In this document: positions 1-7,667 of the stretch, piece by piece
Position numbering within the stretch: position 1 is the stretch's first letter
Layout: every line of letters begins with the position of its first letter
NCBI GenBank assembly: GCA_030837935.1
Contig: JAUQXU010000280.1
Span: 1-9,453 of the forward strand
Direction of reading: 5' to 3'
Origin: Candidatus Brocadia sp.
GTDB lineage: Bacteria; Planctomycetota; Brocadiia; Brocadiales; Brocadiaceae
DNA: 9,453 bases
Position numbers and translations under genes: made by a program
The notes under the pieces: generated by a model
What the model saw: the letters and a program-made list of their open reading frames with translations, nothing else
Told to the model about the DNA's origin: nothing
Database searches by the model: none

Positions 1-603
1 ATAAAAATCATATTTCTCAGCCATCCGAATCCATAAATCCCAATCTTCAAGGACAGGCAGTGATTCATCAAATATCCCAACTTCGTTGAAGCAGTCTCTG
101 TCATGGATAACACAAAGGATCGGTGTAATGTTCGTCATGTAAAAAACACCTTTGATATAATCGACAGAGTATGGGACATCCTTGCTGATTACTTGATAGG
201 TGTCTCCAGATTTTATCTGCTGTGCCCTGCAGGCATCCGTATAGACTACTTTATGATTTGTAGTAGTCAATACCTGCAATCCTATTTCGATATGCTCAGG
301 ATAAAAAATGTCATCATCATCGAGGTAGGCAATATATTGACCCGATGCGTGCATGAGGGCAGTATTTCTCGCAGCGGCGCGATCCTTGTTTACGTCATGA
401 ATAAGATATTTGATAGTTAATCGATCCCGGAATGTATCAATAATACCTGATACATCTTCTCCTGCATCGTTAACCACTATTGTTTCAATACATTTGTATG
501 TCTGGGCCGTGATACTCTCAAGGGCTCTTTGCAGGGTATCTGGTCTGTTATAGGTGGGAACGACAATGCTAACTAACGGTATATTTCTTATTAAATTAAC
601 CAT
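1..603 (-). CDS. family 2 glycosyltransferase, N-terminal 201 residues (partial, cut by window edge)
   Basis: Translating from the ATG at 601-603 gives 201 open codons to the window edge. The GT-A fold is clear. VSIVVPTYNRPDTL at residues 11-24 is the nucleotide-binding start, followed by ETIVVNDAG at 40-48. RAAARNTAL is at 75-83, and YLDDDDIFYPEH at 93-104 contains the DxD metal/nucleotide site. FDESLPVLEDWDLWIRM at 178-194 carries the ED pair typical of the catalytic-base region. It should transfer a sugar from a nucleotide donor in the cytoplasm, plausibly the one made by the upstream genes. The start overlaps the end of the TPR fusion gene by 8 bases. No strong ribosome site is visible, so translation is probably coupled to the upstream gene. 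The C-terminal part and any membrane anchor lie outside the window. Confidence 0.9.
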   Translation of the reverse strand, partial: MVNLIRNIPLVSIVVPTYNRPDTLQRALESITAQTYKCIETIVVNDAGEDVSGIIDTFRDRLTIKYLIHDVNKDRAAARNTALMHASGQYIAYLDDDDIFYPEHIEIGLQVLTTTNHKVVYTDACRAQQIKSGDTYQVISKDVPYSVDYIKGVFYMTNITPILCVIHDRDCFNEVGIFDESLPVLEDWDLWIRMAEKYDFY

Positions 604-3493
604 TTACCACGTGTCGTTCTTTTTCAACACTGGAACTTTTTAATCTCGCGAGTTTTTCTTTAAATACCTCTGTTCTTAAGTCACATACTTTTTGAAGATC
701 ACTATTAATTTTGTTGAGTGTAGAACTCATTGTATTGTCTATATTCCCATTCCCTTTATGCTTGTTGATGTAGTCTTCAATTAACTCAAATATTTTATCC
801 ACCCTCCCAAGTTCATACCAGATATCAATTATTCTTAAGACAAGTTTCAAATTCCTGGGGTCTTTCCTGAGATTAGCAAAGAGTATCTCTACCCATCCAT
901 TAAGGATTTTCTCTTTATCAGAATCATGAGAATAATTTGAGGCTGCATGATATCTTTTGAAACCATTCATTACGTCATTCATTGTTACCGTCTTTTCTTT
1001 AAATTTTGACACCGTTTTCATTATCTGTAAGACATTTTTAATCTCTGCTGGTAGTTCCCGGTCCACTTGATAGAGATAGAGCATCCGGATGTATTCAATT
1101 CTCAGGTCAATATCTAAAGGCAAGAGTAGTATTGCCTTCTTATACATCGAAATACTTTCGTCTTTAAAGCCGAGCAAGGCCATTCTCTTGGCCGCCTGCA
1201 TTGCAACAAGGCCAGAGTCAGGGCAGAGGTTGTGAGACTGGATTAAAGCTTCAACGCTTTCATAAATTTGACCATTTTTTTCACGGAGAATTGATACATA
1301 ATAATAAATAGCAGCCTGATACAAATTTCTTATATCATCCATTGCTTTGTCTTCATCACCCCTACAATACATTAAAAGAGCAGTATTAAGAGGTTTACCC
1401 AGAATAAAATTATTTTTGGGGTTAGAGTCTGCCTCAGCCGGGTAAATGCACCACGGGTCCACGTGACTTTTTTGGTCCCCGAAGACTTCAAGGGCTTTCG
1501 TAAATATGTCTAACGACTCCTTATAGTTACCAAGTCTTGAGTGTATAAGCCCTAAATGAAAGTATGCCACTGCATACGATGGATAAGCAGATATAAGTTT
1601 TTCGAGTACAGAAATGACTTCTTTTATATTTACGCTAGTTGTATCAGTTTCATCATTCCGGAAACAGAAATACAGAGATGCTTCAGCAACTGCCAGATTG
1701 AGTATTCCTCTGGGTGCCGGCTCTAAGTTAACGGCTTTTTTAAATTCCTGAATTGCCTTTAGTAAAAACTCCACATAATTATTAGCACTGATGAGTAGAC
1801 TGCCACCTTTTGATCCCCTGAAGAACAAAAAATAATATATCTCTCCTCTCCGGCTGTATTGCTCACTCTTTGAAAGATTATTAAAACTTCTTACCGTAAT
1901 CGTATTATTATTTAACTTTTTATAAACTGCGGCCAAAAGTTCCTTAAAAAGTTTTCTCGGTTCGTATTTTTCCAGGGCTTTTTTATACATCCTTTCCGAC
2001 ATCGTTTGCAATAATTCTTCATTTTCCAGATATTTCTTAACTTGTGTCTCTATATTTACCTTCGTTACCGGAATACATTCTTCATCTGGCACAAAGTACT
2101 TTCCTACCTCAACGCCTGTTTCCAAGGTAACCGTCCCCTGTGCAGCGTATTCGTAAATGCGGATAGACATTTCCCCAAATCTCTGATGAGAAAACGCCAA
2201 TTTTGAATCTTGTAGTAATTCATGATAATCAGCAGAAGATACGTGAGAAACAATTTTTACCTTATATTTTTGGGCAAGTTCACACAACCTGAGTATCCAT
2301 GCAGAACGATCCGGGTGTAACACGTCATCGACAAATGTTGTATAAAGAATGTCATATTTTCTGTCCTTCATTTTTTTGGGGGAGGGAGAGAAAGATTCTT
2401 TCACTACCCCATGAGGATAAAATATCTCAATTTCACTCGCTCCTAAAGCCCTTAGAGACTTCTTAGCATTGTCCCCAAAAACTAAGGTAAGGTCAGTGGA
2501 TTCTACAAAAGTTCTCGCAGTATGTATCTGGTAGTCCCAATCGTATGCAATGTAAACCGTAGGAAAATGCGCCTGTTCTATTCCTTTTGGGAGTAAATTA
2601 AATTCACAATTCGGGAGGATACAAAAATCAGGCATCCAGCCATTGGGTAGAGCCTGAATAACCTCATCGAAATCATTATCGGACTTTATGCGTATGTCAA
2701 CCCCTTTGTTATAACCAAAGGTGATTATCTCATAACCTGATATACATTTCTCCACGTAGTTCTCAAAAAATTGAGTGGGAATTGCAGACCGTATTTTGTG
2801 CTTTCCTATTCCCATTAACAAAATCCTGCCACTCCTACCAAGCAAAGACAATGTCCCGTCCTTCAGATTTTCTTTAATTAAAGGCAAACCTTTTAATGCA
2901 TTATTTACGTCTTTTTCTTCATATCCTATAAAGATTAAAACCATCCCCCTGTTATCTCTATTTCCTATTGCAGTGTAGTAGATGTCACTCGTTCTGTTAC
3001 CGATCAAGTCTCTTATGTAATTCCGGTCTAATCTCGCACCTTGATAGGTATCGTAATCAAAAGGTTTCCCTGGTACGTAAAAATCATCTATGAAAATGAC
3101 AGCTCTTTTCAGTCGTAGAATTTCTTGCATTTCATCTCTTAGTGGCCAGTAATCATACCAATGCGCATCCAGATAAAACATGCAATTATCATCTTCACGA
3201 AATGCACCCTCAGCAATTAAACGCTTTATGAATATTTCAGAACTATCATTCGCAATAACAATATTTCTATTATCTTTGGCGTATTTTTCACGCGCTGTAT
3301 CGCAATATTCTTTTACTGAGTCAACCTCAAATATCGTGTGTTCCCCCGCAATATCTTTTCTTCTAAAATCCTCATATAATTCGTTAAACCACCCGACAAC
3401 AGTTCCCAATGTTTCGCCGTGATGTATTCCCGTTTCTATAAACTTATTCACCTTGAATAACTTTAAGATGTCCTTAGCTACCTCATTGATCAT
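596..3493 (-). CDS. three-part fusion: methyltransferase-like, CgeB-like glycosyltransferase and TPR regions
   Basis: This 965-residue protein has no signal peptide or membrane segment. Residues 1-200 look like a class I SAM-dependent methyltransferase-like domain. It has FIETGIHHGETL at 18-29 as the glycine motif, FEVD at 55-58, NDSSEIF at 82-88, YLDAHW at 107-112 and IFIDDF at 133-138. Residues about 220-525 resemble the GT-B, CgeB/Glyco_trans_1_2 type of glycosyltransferase. This region has an AYDWD block near 316-320, FYPHGV at 358-363, and a C-terminal donor-site-like half with SIRIYEYAAQGTVTLETG at 443-460. Residues about 570-800 hold tetratricopeptide-type helical repeats, clearest at 640-672 (YFHLGLIHSRLGNYKESL) and 762-793. 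The end (about 865-955) is helical and charged. The likely role is methylating and glycosylating a glycan or protein, with the TPRs binding a partner. Each activity is inferred. GGGGAG six bases before the ATG and an ATGA overlap support the start. Confidence 0.75.
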   Translation of the reverse strand: MINEVAKDILKLFKVNKFIETGIHHGETLGTVVGWFNELYEDFRRKDIAGEHTIFEVDSVKEYCDTAREKYAKDNRNIVIANDSSEIFIKRLIAEGAFREDDNCMFYLDAHWYDYWPLRDEMQEILRLKRAVIFIDDFYVPGKPFDYDTYQGARLDRNYIRDLIGNRTSDIYYTAIGNRDNRGMVLIFIGYEEKDVNNALKGLPLIKENLKDGTLSLLGRSGRILLMGIGKHKIRSAIPTQFFENYVEKCISGYEIITFGYNKGVDIRIKSDNDFDEVIQALPNGWMPDFCILPNCEFNLLPKGIEQAHFPTVYIAYDWDYQIHTARTFVESTDLTLVFGDNAKKSLRALGASEIEIFYPHGVVKESFSPSPKKMKDRKYDILYTTFVDDVLHPDRSAWILRLCELAQKYKVKIVSHVSSADYHELLQDSKLAFSHQRFGEMSIRIYEYAAQGTVTLETGVEVGKYFVPDEECIPVTKVNIETQVKKYLENEELLQTMSERMYKKALEKYEPRKLFKELLAAVYKKLNNNTITVRSFNNLSKSEQYSRRGEIYYFLFFRGSKGGSLLISANNYVEFLLKAIQEFKKAVNLEPAPRGILNLAVAEASLYFCFRNDETDTTSVNIKEVISVLEKLISAYPSYAVAYFHLGLIHSRLGNYKESLDIFTKALEVFGDQKSHVDPWCIYPAEADSNPKNNFILGKPLNTALLMYCRGDEDKAMDDIRNLYQAAIYYYVSILREKNGQIYESVEALIQSHNLCPDSGLVAMQAAKRMALLGFKDESISMYKKAILLLPLDIDLRIEYIRMLYLYQVDRELPAEIKNVLQIMKTVSKFKEKTVTMNDVMNGFKRYHAASNYSHDSDKEKILNGWVEILFANLRKDPRNLKLVLRIIDIWYELGRVDKIFELIEDYINKHKGNGNIDNTMSSTLNKINSDLQKVCDLRTEVFKEKLARLKSSSVEKERHVVNG

Positions 3494-5481
3494 GATAAAC
3501 TCCCCAATAAGAGTTCGTCTTTTGGACTTGTGTTATGCCACTGAACCGACCTTAACATCCCGCCACTCTTTCTTCCATAGAGAACTACCTCTTTTGCAAA
3601 TGCTTTTTTATCTCCCTGGTAATCCCTGGTATCAGTCAATGTCATAACCTGCGGTTTTCTTATCAACTCACTCCGGTTTTCAGAAAAGTACGTATCAAAA
3701 TATTCAGGTATGTTATGTTTGAAGTGATATTTCATGTCCCCTTCAGACTTAAAATGTGGAATCACCAACCGTTGATAATCGATAACTTCTTTTAGTTCTT
3801 CCTCATCATATTCAATATCCATAGAGCCAAGATATTCTTTCATCACTTCATGCAGTTCGTCGTAAAAATATTCTTTATTACAAATAATATTCAGGTAACA
3901 AGCCTCCTCCTGATCCCAATAGATGTCGCCAAATTCATGTAAATTCCGCATCCTTGAATTACCTTGTAACATAGAATCTATGGCTGTGTAAAAGTTCATC
4001 ACTTCTTTTTTTAATATTTTTACCTGGTCAGATTTCATTTTTAACAGGGCTATATATTCAAAGAGCCCGGTGTACTTGACATGGTAACGGTCTGTTACAT
4101 AGAGCATGACATAAAAACCTAATTTGAGACTATGGAACAACTGCATAATCCAGGATATTACGGCCATCTTTGCCCAATCATCCACTGGCATACTAGCGGT
4201 AGAGACTATTAGTTCCTCACATTCTGGAATACAATCTTCTGAACGCACAGCGGCATGCGTTTCATGTAATGGAATTCTTACGGTAGAAATATTAAATTTT
4301 TCCTGATATTTCTTATCTGCCAACTCCGTATTTGGATATACCTGGCAAAAATAGACAAATACTTGATTTTTAATGCCTGACTGTAGAATTTCCTCTATTC
4401 CATGTAAAAAACTATCATAGGTTTCTCCGGGCAGCCCTAAAATTAACTCTGTGTACACAGGGATATACTCATCGTTATATTTCTTTTGAAGTTTTTCAAA
4501 AAGATCCATCTTTATGTTTTTTCTCCCCACATTATGGGCTGCCACTGGGTAGTTAGTCTGTCTTGCCATTGTTATACTTTTTTCCATACTGTGTTTATGC
4601 AACAACTTCCCGATCTCAAATACAGTGTCTTCGGCGTTTTTCGCATAGCAAACCCTGAATTTCTCGGGGAAACCGTATTTTAGTTTAGCATCTACAAAAT
4701 AACGTGCAATTTCAAGGTCGCGCTTAAATATCCCAAAGTTAGAATCTGCACAGAACACGTATTTTATCTTGTTCTTCCCGCACCATTCAGCAATCTTTCT
4801 CACACGGTCGAGACTGAATACTCCATACTGTTTACTCAAACCTCCCCTTCCCCAAAAACAGTACGAACACATGTATGGACATCCCCTGTTGGTCTCTATA
4901 ATCGCTTGAAAATCAATGTCCTTCGAGAGAAGAGAATCGTATGTCCCCTCTAAATAGGGTGAAGGATAAATATCCATATCTTTAATAAATTGGCGTTCTT
5001 TAAGATTTTTGATGCATTCACTATTTTTATAATCGCGGTATGAAATACCTGGTATGTCTCTGAAATCCTTTGATTCAAGAAATCTTGTTAATAGATCAGC
5101 AAATGTCTGTTCTCCTTCTCCCCTGACGGTTACATCAACAAAAGGATACTGCCGAAAGAAGTTATCTGTACGAAAAGGTACATTAGGTCCACCGAAAACG
5201 ATCAGACATCCGGGAAACTTATTTTTAACCTCCCGGGCGATCGCTATACTCAAATTCATATTCCACATAGAAACAGAAAATGCCGCAACGCAAGGATTCT
5301 TATACCGAGACAATATCTTCTCTGGATGGTTTCGGATAAACAAGAAAGGCATAAACTGATAATTTTCCCGAATAACAGGTGCAGCTGTAGCGTACGCCTG
5401 TAAGAGACCCGAAACCAGGGGGAGATAAACAGCATTACTCATCAAGACATTGTATTCATTCAGATAAATTTCTTTCTTCAT
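3490..5481 (-). CDS. B12-binding-type radical SAM protein
   Basis: The 663-residue product has the layout of cobalamin-binding-type radical SAM enzymes. The N-terminal Rossmann-like region (about 10-150) has the late family blocks VFGGPNVP at 95-102 and VRGEGEQTF at 119-127. The radical SAM core (about 190-400) has the cluster-binding CxxxCxxC at Cys201, Cys205 and Cys208, in NRGCPYMCSYCFWG. ADSNFGIF is at 245-252 and LGLPGET at 348-354. I do not see the classical DxHxxG cobalamin motif, which many members lack, so B12 binding is expected but not shown. About 240 further residues follow without a recognised domain, ending in a block with VVLYGRKSGGML. Such enzymes often methylate unactivated carbons or perform other radical rearrangements. 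In this sugar operon the target could be a sugar, lipid carrier or peptide, but this is unproven. It starts in an ATGA overlap with the upstream gene, with a TAGGTAA-like site eight bases before the ATG, and ends in another ATGA overlap. Confidence 0.88.
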   Translation of the reverse strand: MKKEIYLNEYNVLMSNAVYLPLVSGLLQAYATAAPVIRENYQFMPFLFIRNHPEKILSRYKNPCVAAFSVSMWNMNLSIAIAREVKNKFPGCLIVFGGPNVPFRTDNFFRQYPFVDVTVRGEGEQTFADLLTRFLESKDFRDIPGISYRDYKNSECIKNLKERQFIKDMDIYPSPYLEGTYDSLLSKDIDFQAIIETNRGCPYMCSYCFWGRGGLSKQYGVFSLDRVRKIAEWCGKNKIKYVFCADSNFGIFKRDLEIARYFVDAKLKYGFPEKFRVCYAKNAEDTVFEIGKLLHKHSMEKSITMARQTNYPVAAHNVGRKNIKMDLFEKLQKKYNDEYIPVYTELILGLPGETYDSFLHGIEEILQSGIKNQVFVYFCQVYPNTELADKKYQEKFNISTVRIPLHETHAAVRSEDCIPECEELIVSTASMPVDDWAKMAVISWIMQLFHSLKLGFYVMLYVTDRYHVKYTGLFEYIALLKMKSDQVKILKKEVMNFYTAIDSMLQGNSRMRNLHEFGDIYWDQEEACYLNIICNKEYFYDELHEVMKEYLGSMDIEYDEEELKEVIDYQRLVIPHFKSEGDMKYHFKHNIPEYFDTYFSENRSELIRKPQVMTLTDTRDYQGDKKAFAKEVVLYGRKSGGMLRSVQWHNTSPKDELLLGSLS
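3500..3505 (-). promoter_or_regulatory. ribosome binding site of the methyltransferase-glycosyltransferase-TPR gene
   Basis: The minus strand reads GGGGAG, six bases before the ATG at 3491-3493. It lies inside the final codons of the radical SAM gene. This supports the ATG in the ATGA overlap as the true start. Confidence 0.55.
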
Positions 5482-6611
5482 CCAATGTTACCTATGCAAA
5501 AGGGTCTTGCCGTTGGTTCAATCTTATAGATTGAACCAGTTTTTCTTATATATGAGCTTTTCCAATACCATTCATAGGTCATCTTTATACCTTCTTCAAG
5601 AGACGTCTTGGGCTGCCATCCAAGCTGTCTTATTTTTGAGATATCGAGGACTTTCCGTGGTGTACCGTCAGGTTTGGAAAGGTCACATCGTATTTCTCCG
5701 TCAAAGCCAACAATCTCCTGTATCATCTTCGCAAGGTCTTTTATTTTTATATCTTTTCCTGTACCCATATTTATAAGGTCGCCTATCTCATTCGTATCAT
5801 AAGAATTCATCAGAAAAACGCATGCGTCAGCAAGATCGTCCACAGAGAGAAATTCTCTGTATGGTTCTCCGCTTCCCCAAAGTACTACATAATCGCCAGT
5901 CACTCCTATACGTTCTAAGGTATTTCGTATGGCCTCTTCGTTACTCATATTTATCTTTTCATCAAGGGCAAAGCCGAAAGAGTGTGCCTGCAGATCTGTT
6001 TTTATATCCTCAAACTCTTTTCGCCTTAATAACTGTGCAAGGTGGAATTTCCTCAGTAAAGTTGGCAGGACGTGCGCGGTTTCCAGGTTAAAACTGTCGT
6101 TAATACCGTATAAGTTCGTAGGGATTACAGAAACAAAATTCGTGCCGTACTGTTCATTATAGTATTGGCACAACTTTATAGCTGCTATTTTTGCAATGGC
6201 ATGAGGTTCGTTCGCCGGTTCGAGCGCGCCTGTCAGAAGATACTCGGTTTTTAAAGGCTGGGGTGCAAATTTTGGATATATGCAAGAGGAACCAAAATTG
6301 AGCAGTTTTTTAACTCCATATTTATAGGCAGTATGTATTATGTTTGCAGGTATCATTATATTATCATAGATAAATTCAGCCTTGTAAGTATCGTTAGCAA
6401 GAATTCCGCCAATCCTGGCTGCGGCAAGAAAGACATATGCCGGCCTTTCTGCATCAAAGAACCTTTCGGTGTCTTCCTGCCTTCTGATATCCAGTTCTTT
6501 GCTCGTTCTTGTTACAATATTGTCATAACCCGCTGCCCGGAGATTTCTGACAAGTGCAGAGCCCACAAGCCCACTATAACCAGCCACATATATCTTGTGA
6601 TCTTCGTTCAT
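5478..6611 (-). CDS. GDP-L-fucose synthase-type epimerase/reductase, long form, with His in place of the catalytic Tyr
   Basis: This 377-residue SDR matches GDP-4-keto-6-deoxymannose 3,5-epimerase/4-reductase (Fcl/WcaG), which uses NADPH to finish GDP-L-fucose or an analogue. The cofactor loop GYSGLVG is at residues 11-17. The active-site GSSCIYP is at 107-113, so Ser108 and Cys110 match E. coli Ser107 and Cys109. NLYG is at 166-169 and His180, in AHVLPTLL, matches E. coli His179. Lys141 is kept. However, residue 137, where E. coli has Tyr136 of the YxxxK motif, is His (codon CAT at 6201-6203). The protein is about 55 residues longer than E. coli Fcl. The extra length is an insert of roughly 45 residues at about 193-238 and a C-terminal tail after about residue 350. 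A 30-base gap separates it from the upstream dehydratase gene, and it overlaps the downstream radical SAM gene by ATGA. A fucose product is only one option. Reductases of 6-deoxy-heptose or colitose pathways are related. Confidence 0.85.
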   Translation of the reverse strand: MNEDHKIYVAGYSGLVGSALVRNLRAAGYDNIVTRTSKELDIRRQEDTERFFDAERPAYVFLAAARIGGILANDTYKAEFIYDNIMIPANIIHTAYKYGVKKLLNFGSSCIYPKFAPQPLKTEYLLTGALEPANEPHAIAKIAAIKLCQYYNEQYGTNFVSVIPTNLYGINDSFNLETAHVLPTLLRKFHLAQLLRRKEFEDIKTDLQAHSFGFALDEKINMSNEEAIRNTLERIGVTGDYVVLWGSGEPYREFLSVDDLADACVFLMNSYDTNEIGDLINMGTGKDIKIKDLAKMIQEIVGFDGEIRCDLSKPDGTPRKVLDISKIRQLGWQPKTSLEEGIKMTYEWYWKSSYIRKTGSIYKIEPTARPFCIGNIG

Positions 6612-6641
6612 ATTCCAATTTTTTGCTTAAATGTGCAACGT
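6612..6641. other. 30-base spacer, the only gap between genes in the operon
   Basis: This AT-rich stretch lies between the dehydratase stop and the epimerase/reductase start. It holds a weak TTGGAAT just before the ATG as a possible ribosome site. I see no hairpin and it is too short for a full promoter, so transcription should read through. Confidence 0.6.
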
Positions 6642-7667
6642 TTACCTTGTTAAAAAGTATTTTCCTTGCTTGATTCTATGTCTCCAGTAATCCAATAAAT
6701 CCTGCATGGTTTTTTCAAACGGTATCTCAGGTTTCCATCCCGTATGCTTCTTGAATTTTTCAATGTTAGGGACTTGCAGGTCAGCATCTATTGGTCTTAA
6801 TCGGTCTGGTTCTATCTCTGTCTTTATATCCTTTACCGTAGAGAGACTCAGTAAATAGTCAAGCGCTTTACCTACCGTACATGTAAACGTTCCACCAATA
6901 TTATAGTATTCGCCCGGGATAGGGTTTATCGTGACTAACTTATAATATGCCCTCACTGCATCTCTCACATCTGACCAAGTCCTCAGCGAGGCAAGATTTC
7001 CCGTCTTAACTACAGGGGAAGCAAGTCCGGCCTCTATCATCGCTATTTGCTTTGCAAAAGTTGATTCTGCAAATACATCACCTCTCCGTGGGCCTGTATG
7101 GGTAAACATTCTGGTAGTCAGTGTTTTTAGGCCGTAGGCCTCAGCATAAAATCTACCGATTAAATCTGTGCCCGTCTTTGATATGGCGTAAGGGGAGGCC
7201 GGATGGAAGGTTGTTTCCTCATGTATCGGTATTTTTTCTTTTGGAACCCTGCCAAATACTTCTGACGAAGAACATACGTGGATTATCGGATCGATATTAT
7301 CAGATTCTCTAAACGCCTTTACAACTTCTAACAATCGAGTAGTGCCCAATATGTTAGTATCCAGCGTATCTAAAGGTGAAATAAAACTTGTTTTAGGATA
7401 GCTTTGTGCAGCAAGATGGAAAATATAGTCAGGTTTCGCTTTTTTTACTACTTCCACAAGAGACACATAATCCCTCAAATCTCCATAAAGCAATGACAAT
7501 CTGTCACCTTTGTTTATCCTTGGTAATAAGTGTTCAATATTATCCAGAGGACTTCTCCATCTAACCATGCCGTAAACATTCCAATCGGTATTTTCAAGAA
7601 GAAAGTCGGCCATATGAGAACCAACCATGCCGGTAACTCCTGTTATTAATGCGATTTTTTTAGACAT
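6642..7667 (-). CDS. GDP-mannose 4,6-dehydratase-type SDR (possibly acting on GDP-heptose)
   Basis: This 341-residue extended short-chain dehydrogenase/reductase is slightly shorter than the roughly 370 residues of E. coli Gmd. Its N-terminal Rossmann fold has GVTGMVG at residues 10-16, followed by YGDLRD at 61-66 and the HLAAQS block at 84-89. The catalytic set is intact: Ser134 and Glu136 in CSSSEVFG (the Thr/Ser and Glu of 4,6-dehydratases) and Tyr160/Lys164 in YAISK. TGPRRGD at about 191-197 and SLRTWSDVRD at about 227-236 are diagnostic of GDP-sugar 4,6-dehydratases. The expected reaction converts a GDP-manno-configured sugar to its 4-keto-6-deoxy derivative. Family members also include the GDP-D-glycero-D-manno-heptose dehydratase DmhA, and the adjacent HddC-like gene makes that substrate credible. 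Motifs alone do not decide the substrate. A strong GAGGTGA ribosome site precedes the ATG, and the gene overlaps the upstream one by 8 bases. Confidence 0.88.
   Translation of the reverse strand: MSKKIALITGVTGMVGSHMADFLLENTDWNVYGMVRWRSPLDNIEHLLPRINKGDRLSLLYGDLRDYVSLVEVVKKAKPDYIFHLAAQSYPKTSFISPLDTLDTNILGTTRLLEVVKAFRESDNIDPIIHVCSSSEVFGRVPKEKIPIHEETTFHPASPYAISKTGTDLIGRFYAEAYGLKTLTTRMFTHTGPRRGDVFAESTFAKQIAMIEAGLASPVVKTGNLASLRTWSDVRDAVRAYYKLVTINPIPGEYYNIGGTFTCTVGKALDYLLSLSTVKDIKTEIEPDRLRPIDADLQVPNIEKFKKHTGWKPEIPFEKTMQDLLDYWRHRIKQGKYFLTR

Noticed and set aside
103..420. Open frame of 105 codons on the plus strand
   Set aside because: It lies fully antisense to the family 2 glycosyltransferase, whose DDDD and ED motifs are clear. 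The plus-strand translation shows no domain and has no good ribosome site.
3180..3647. Plus-strand open frames of 64-80 codons around the start of the fusion gene
   Set aside because: They run opposite to strongly motif-bearing minus-strand coding sequence and have low-complexity, family-less translations.
5507..6653. Several overlapping plus-strand open frames of 64-106 codons
   Set aside because: All are antisense to the GDP-fucose-synthase-like gene and overlap one another in different frames. They are shadows of its codon usage.
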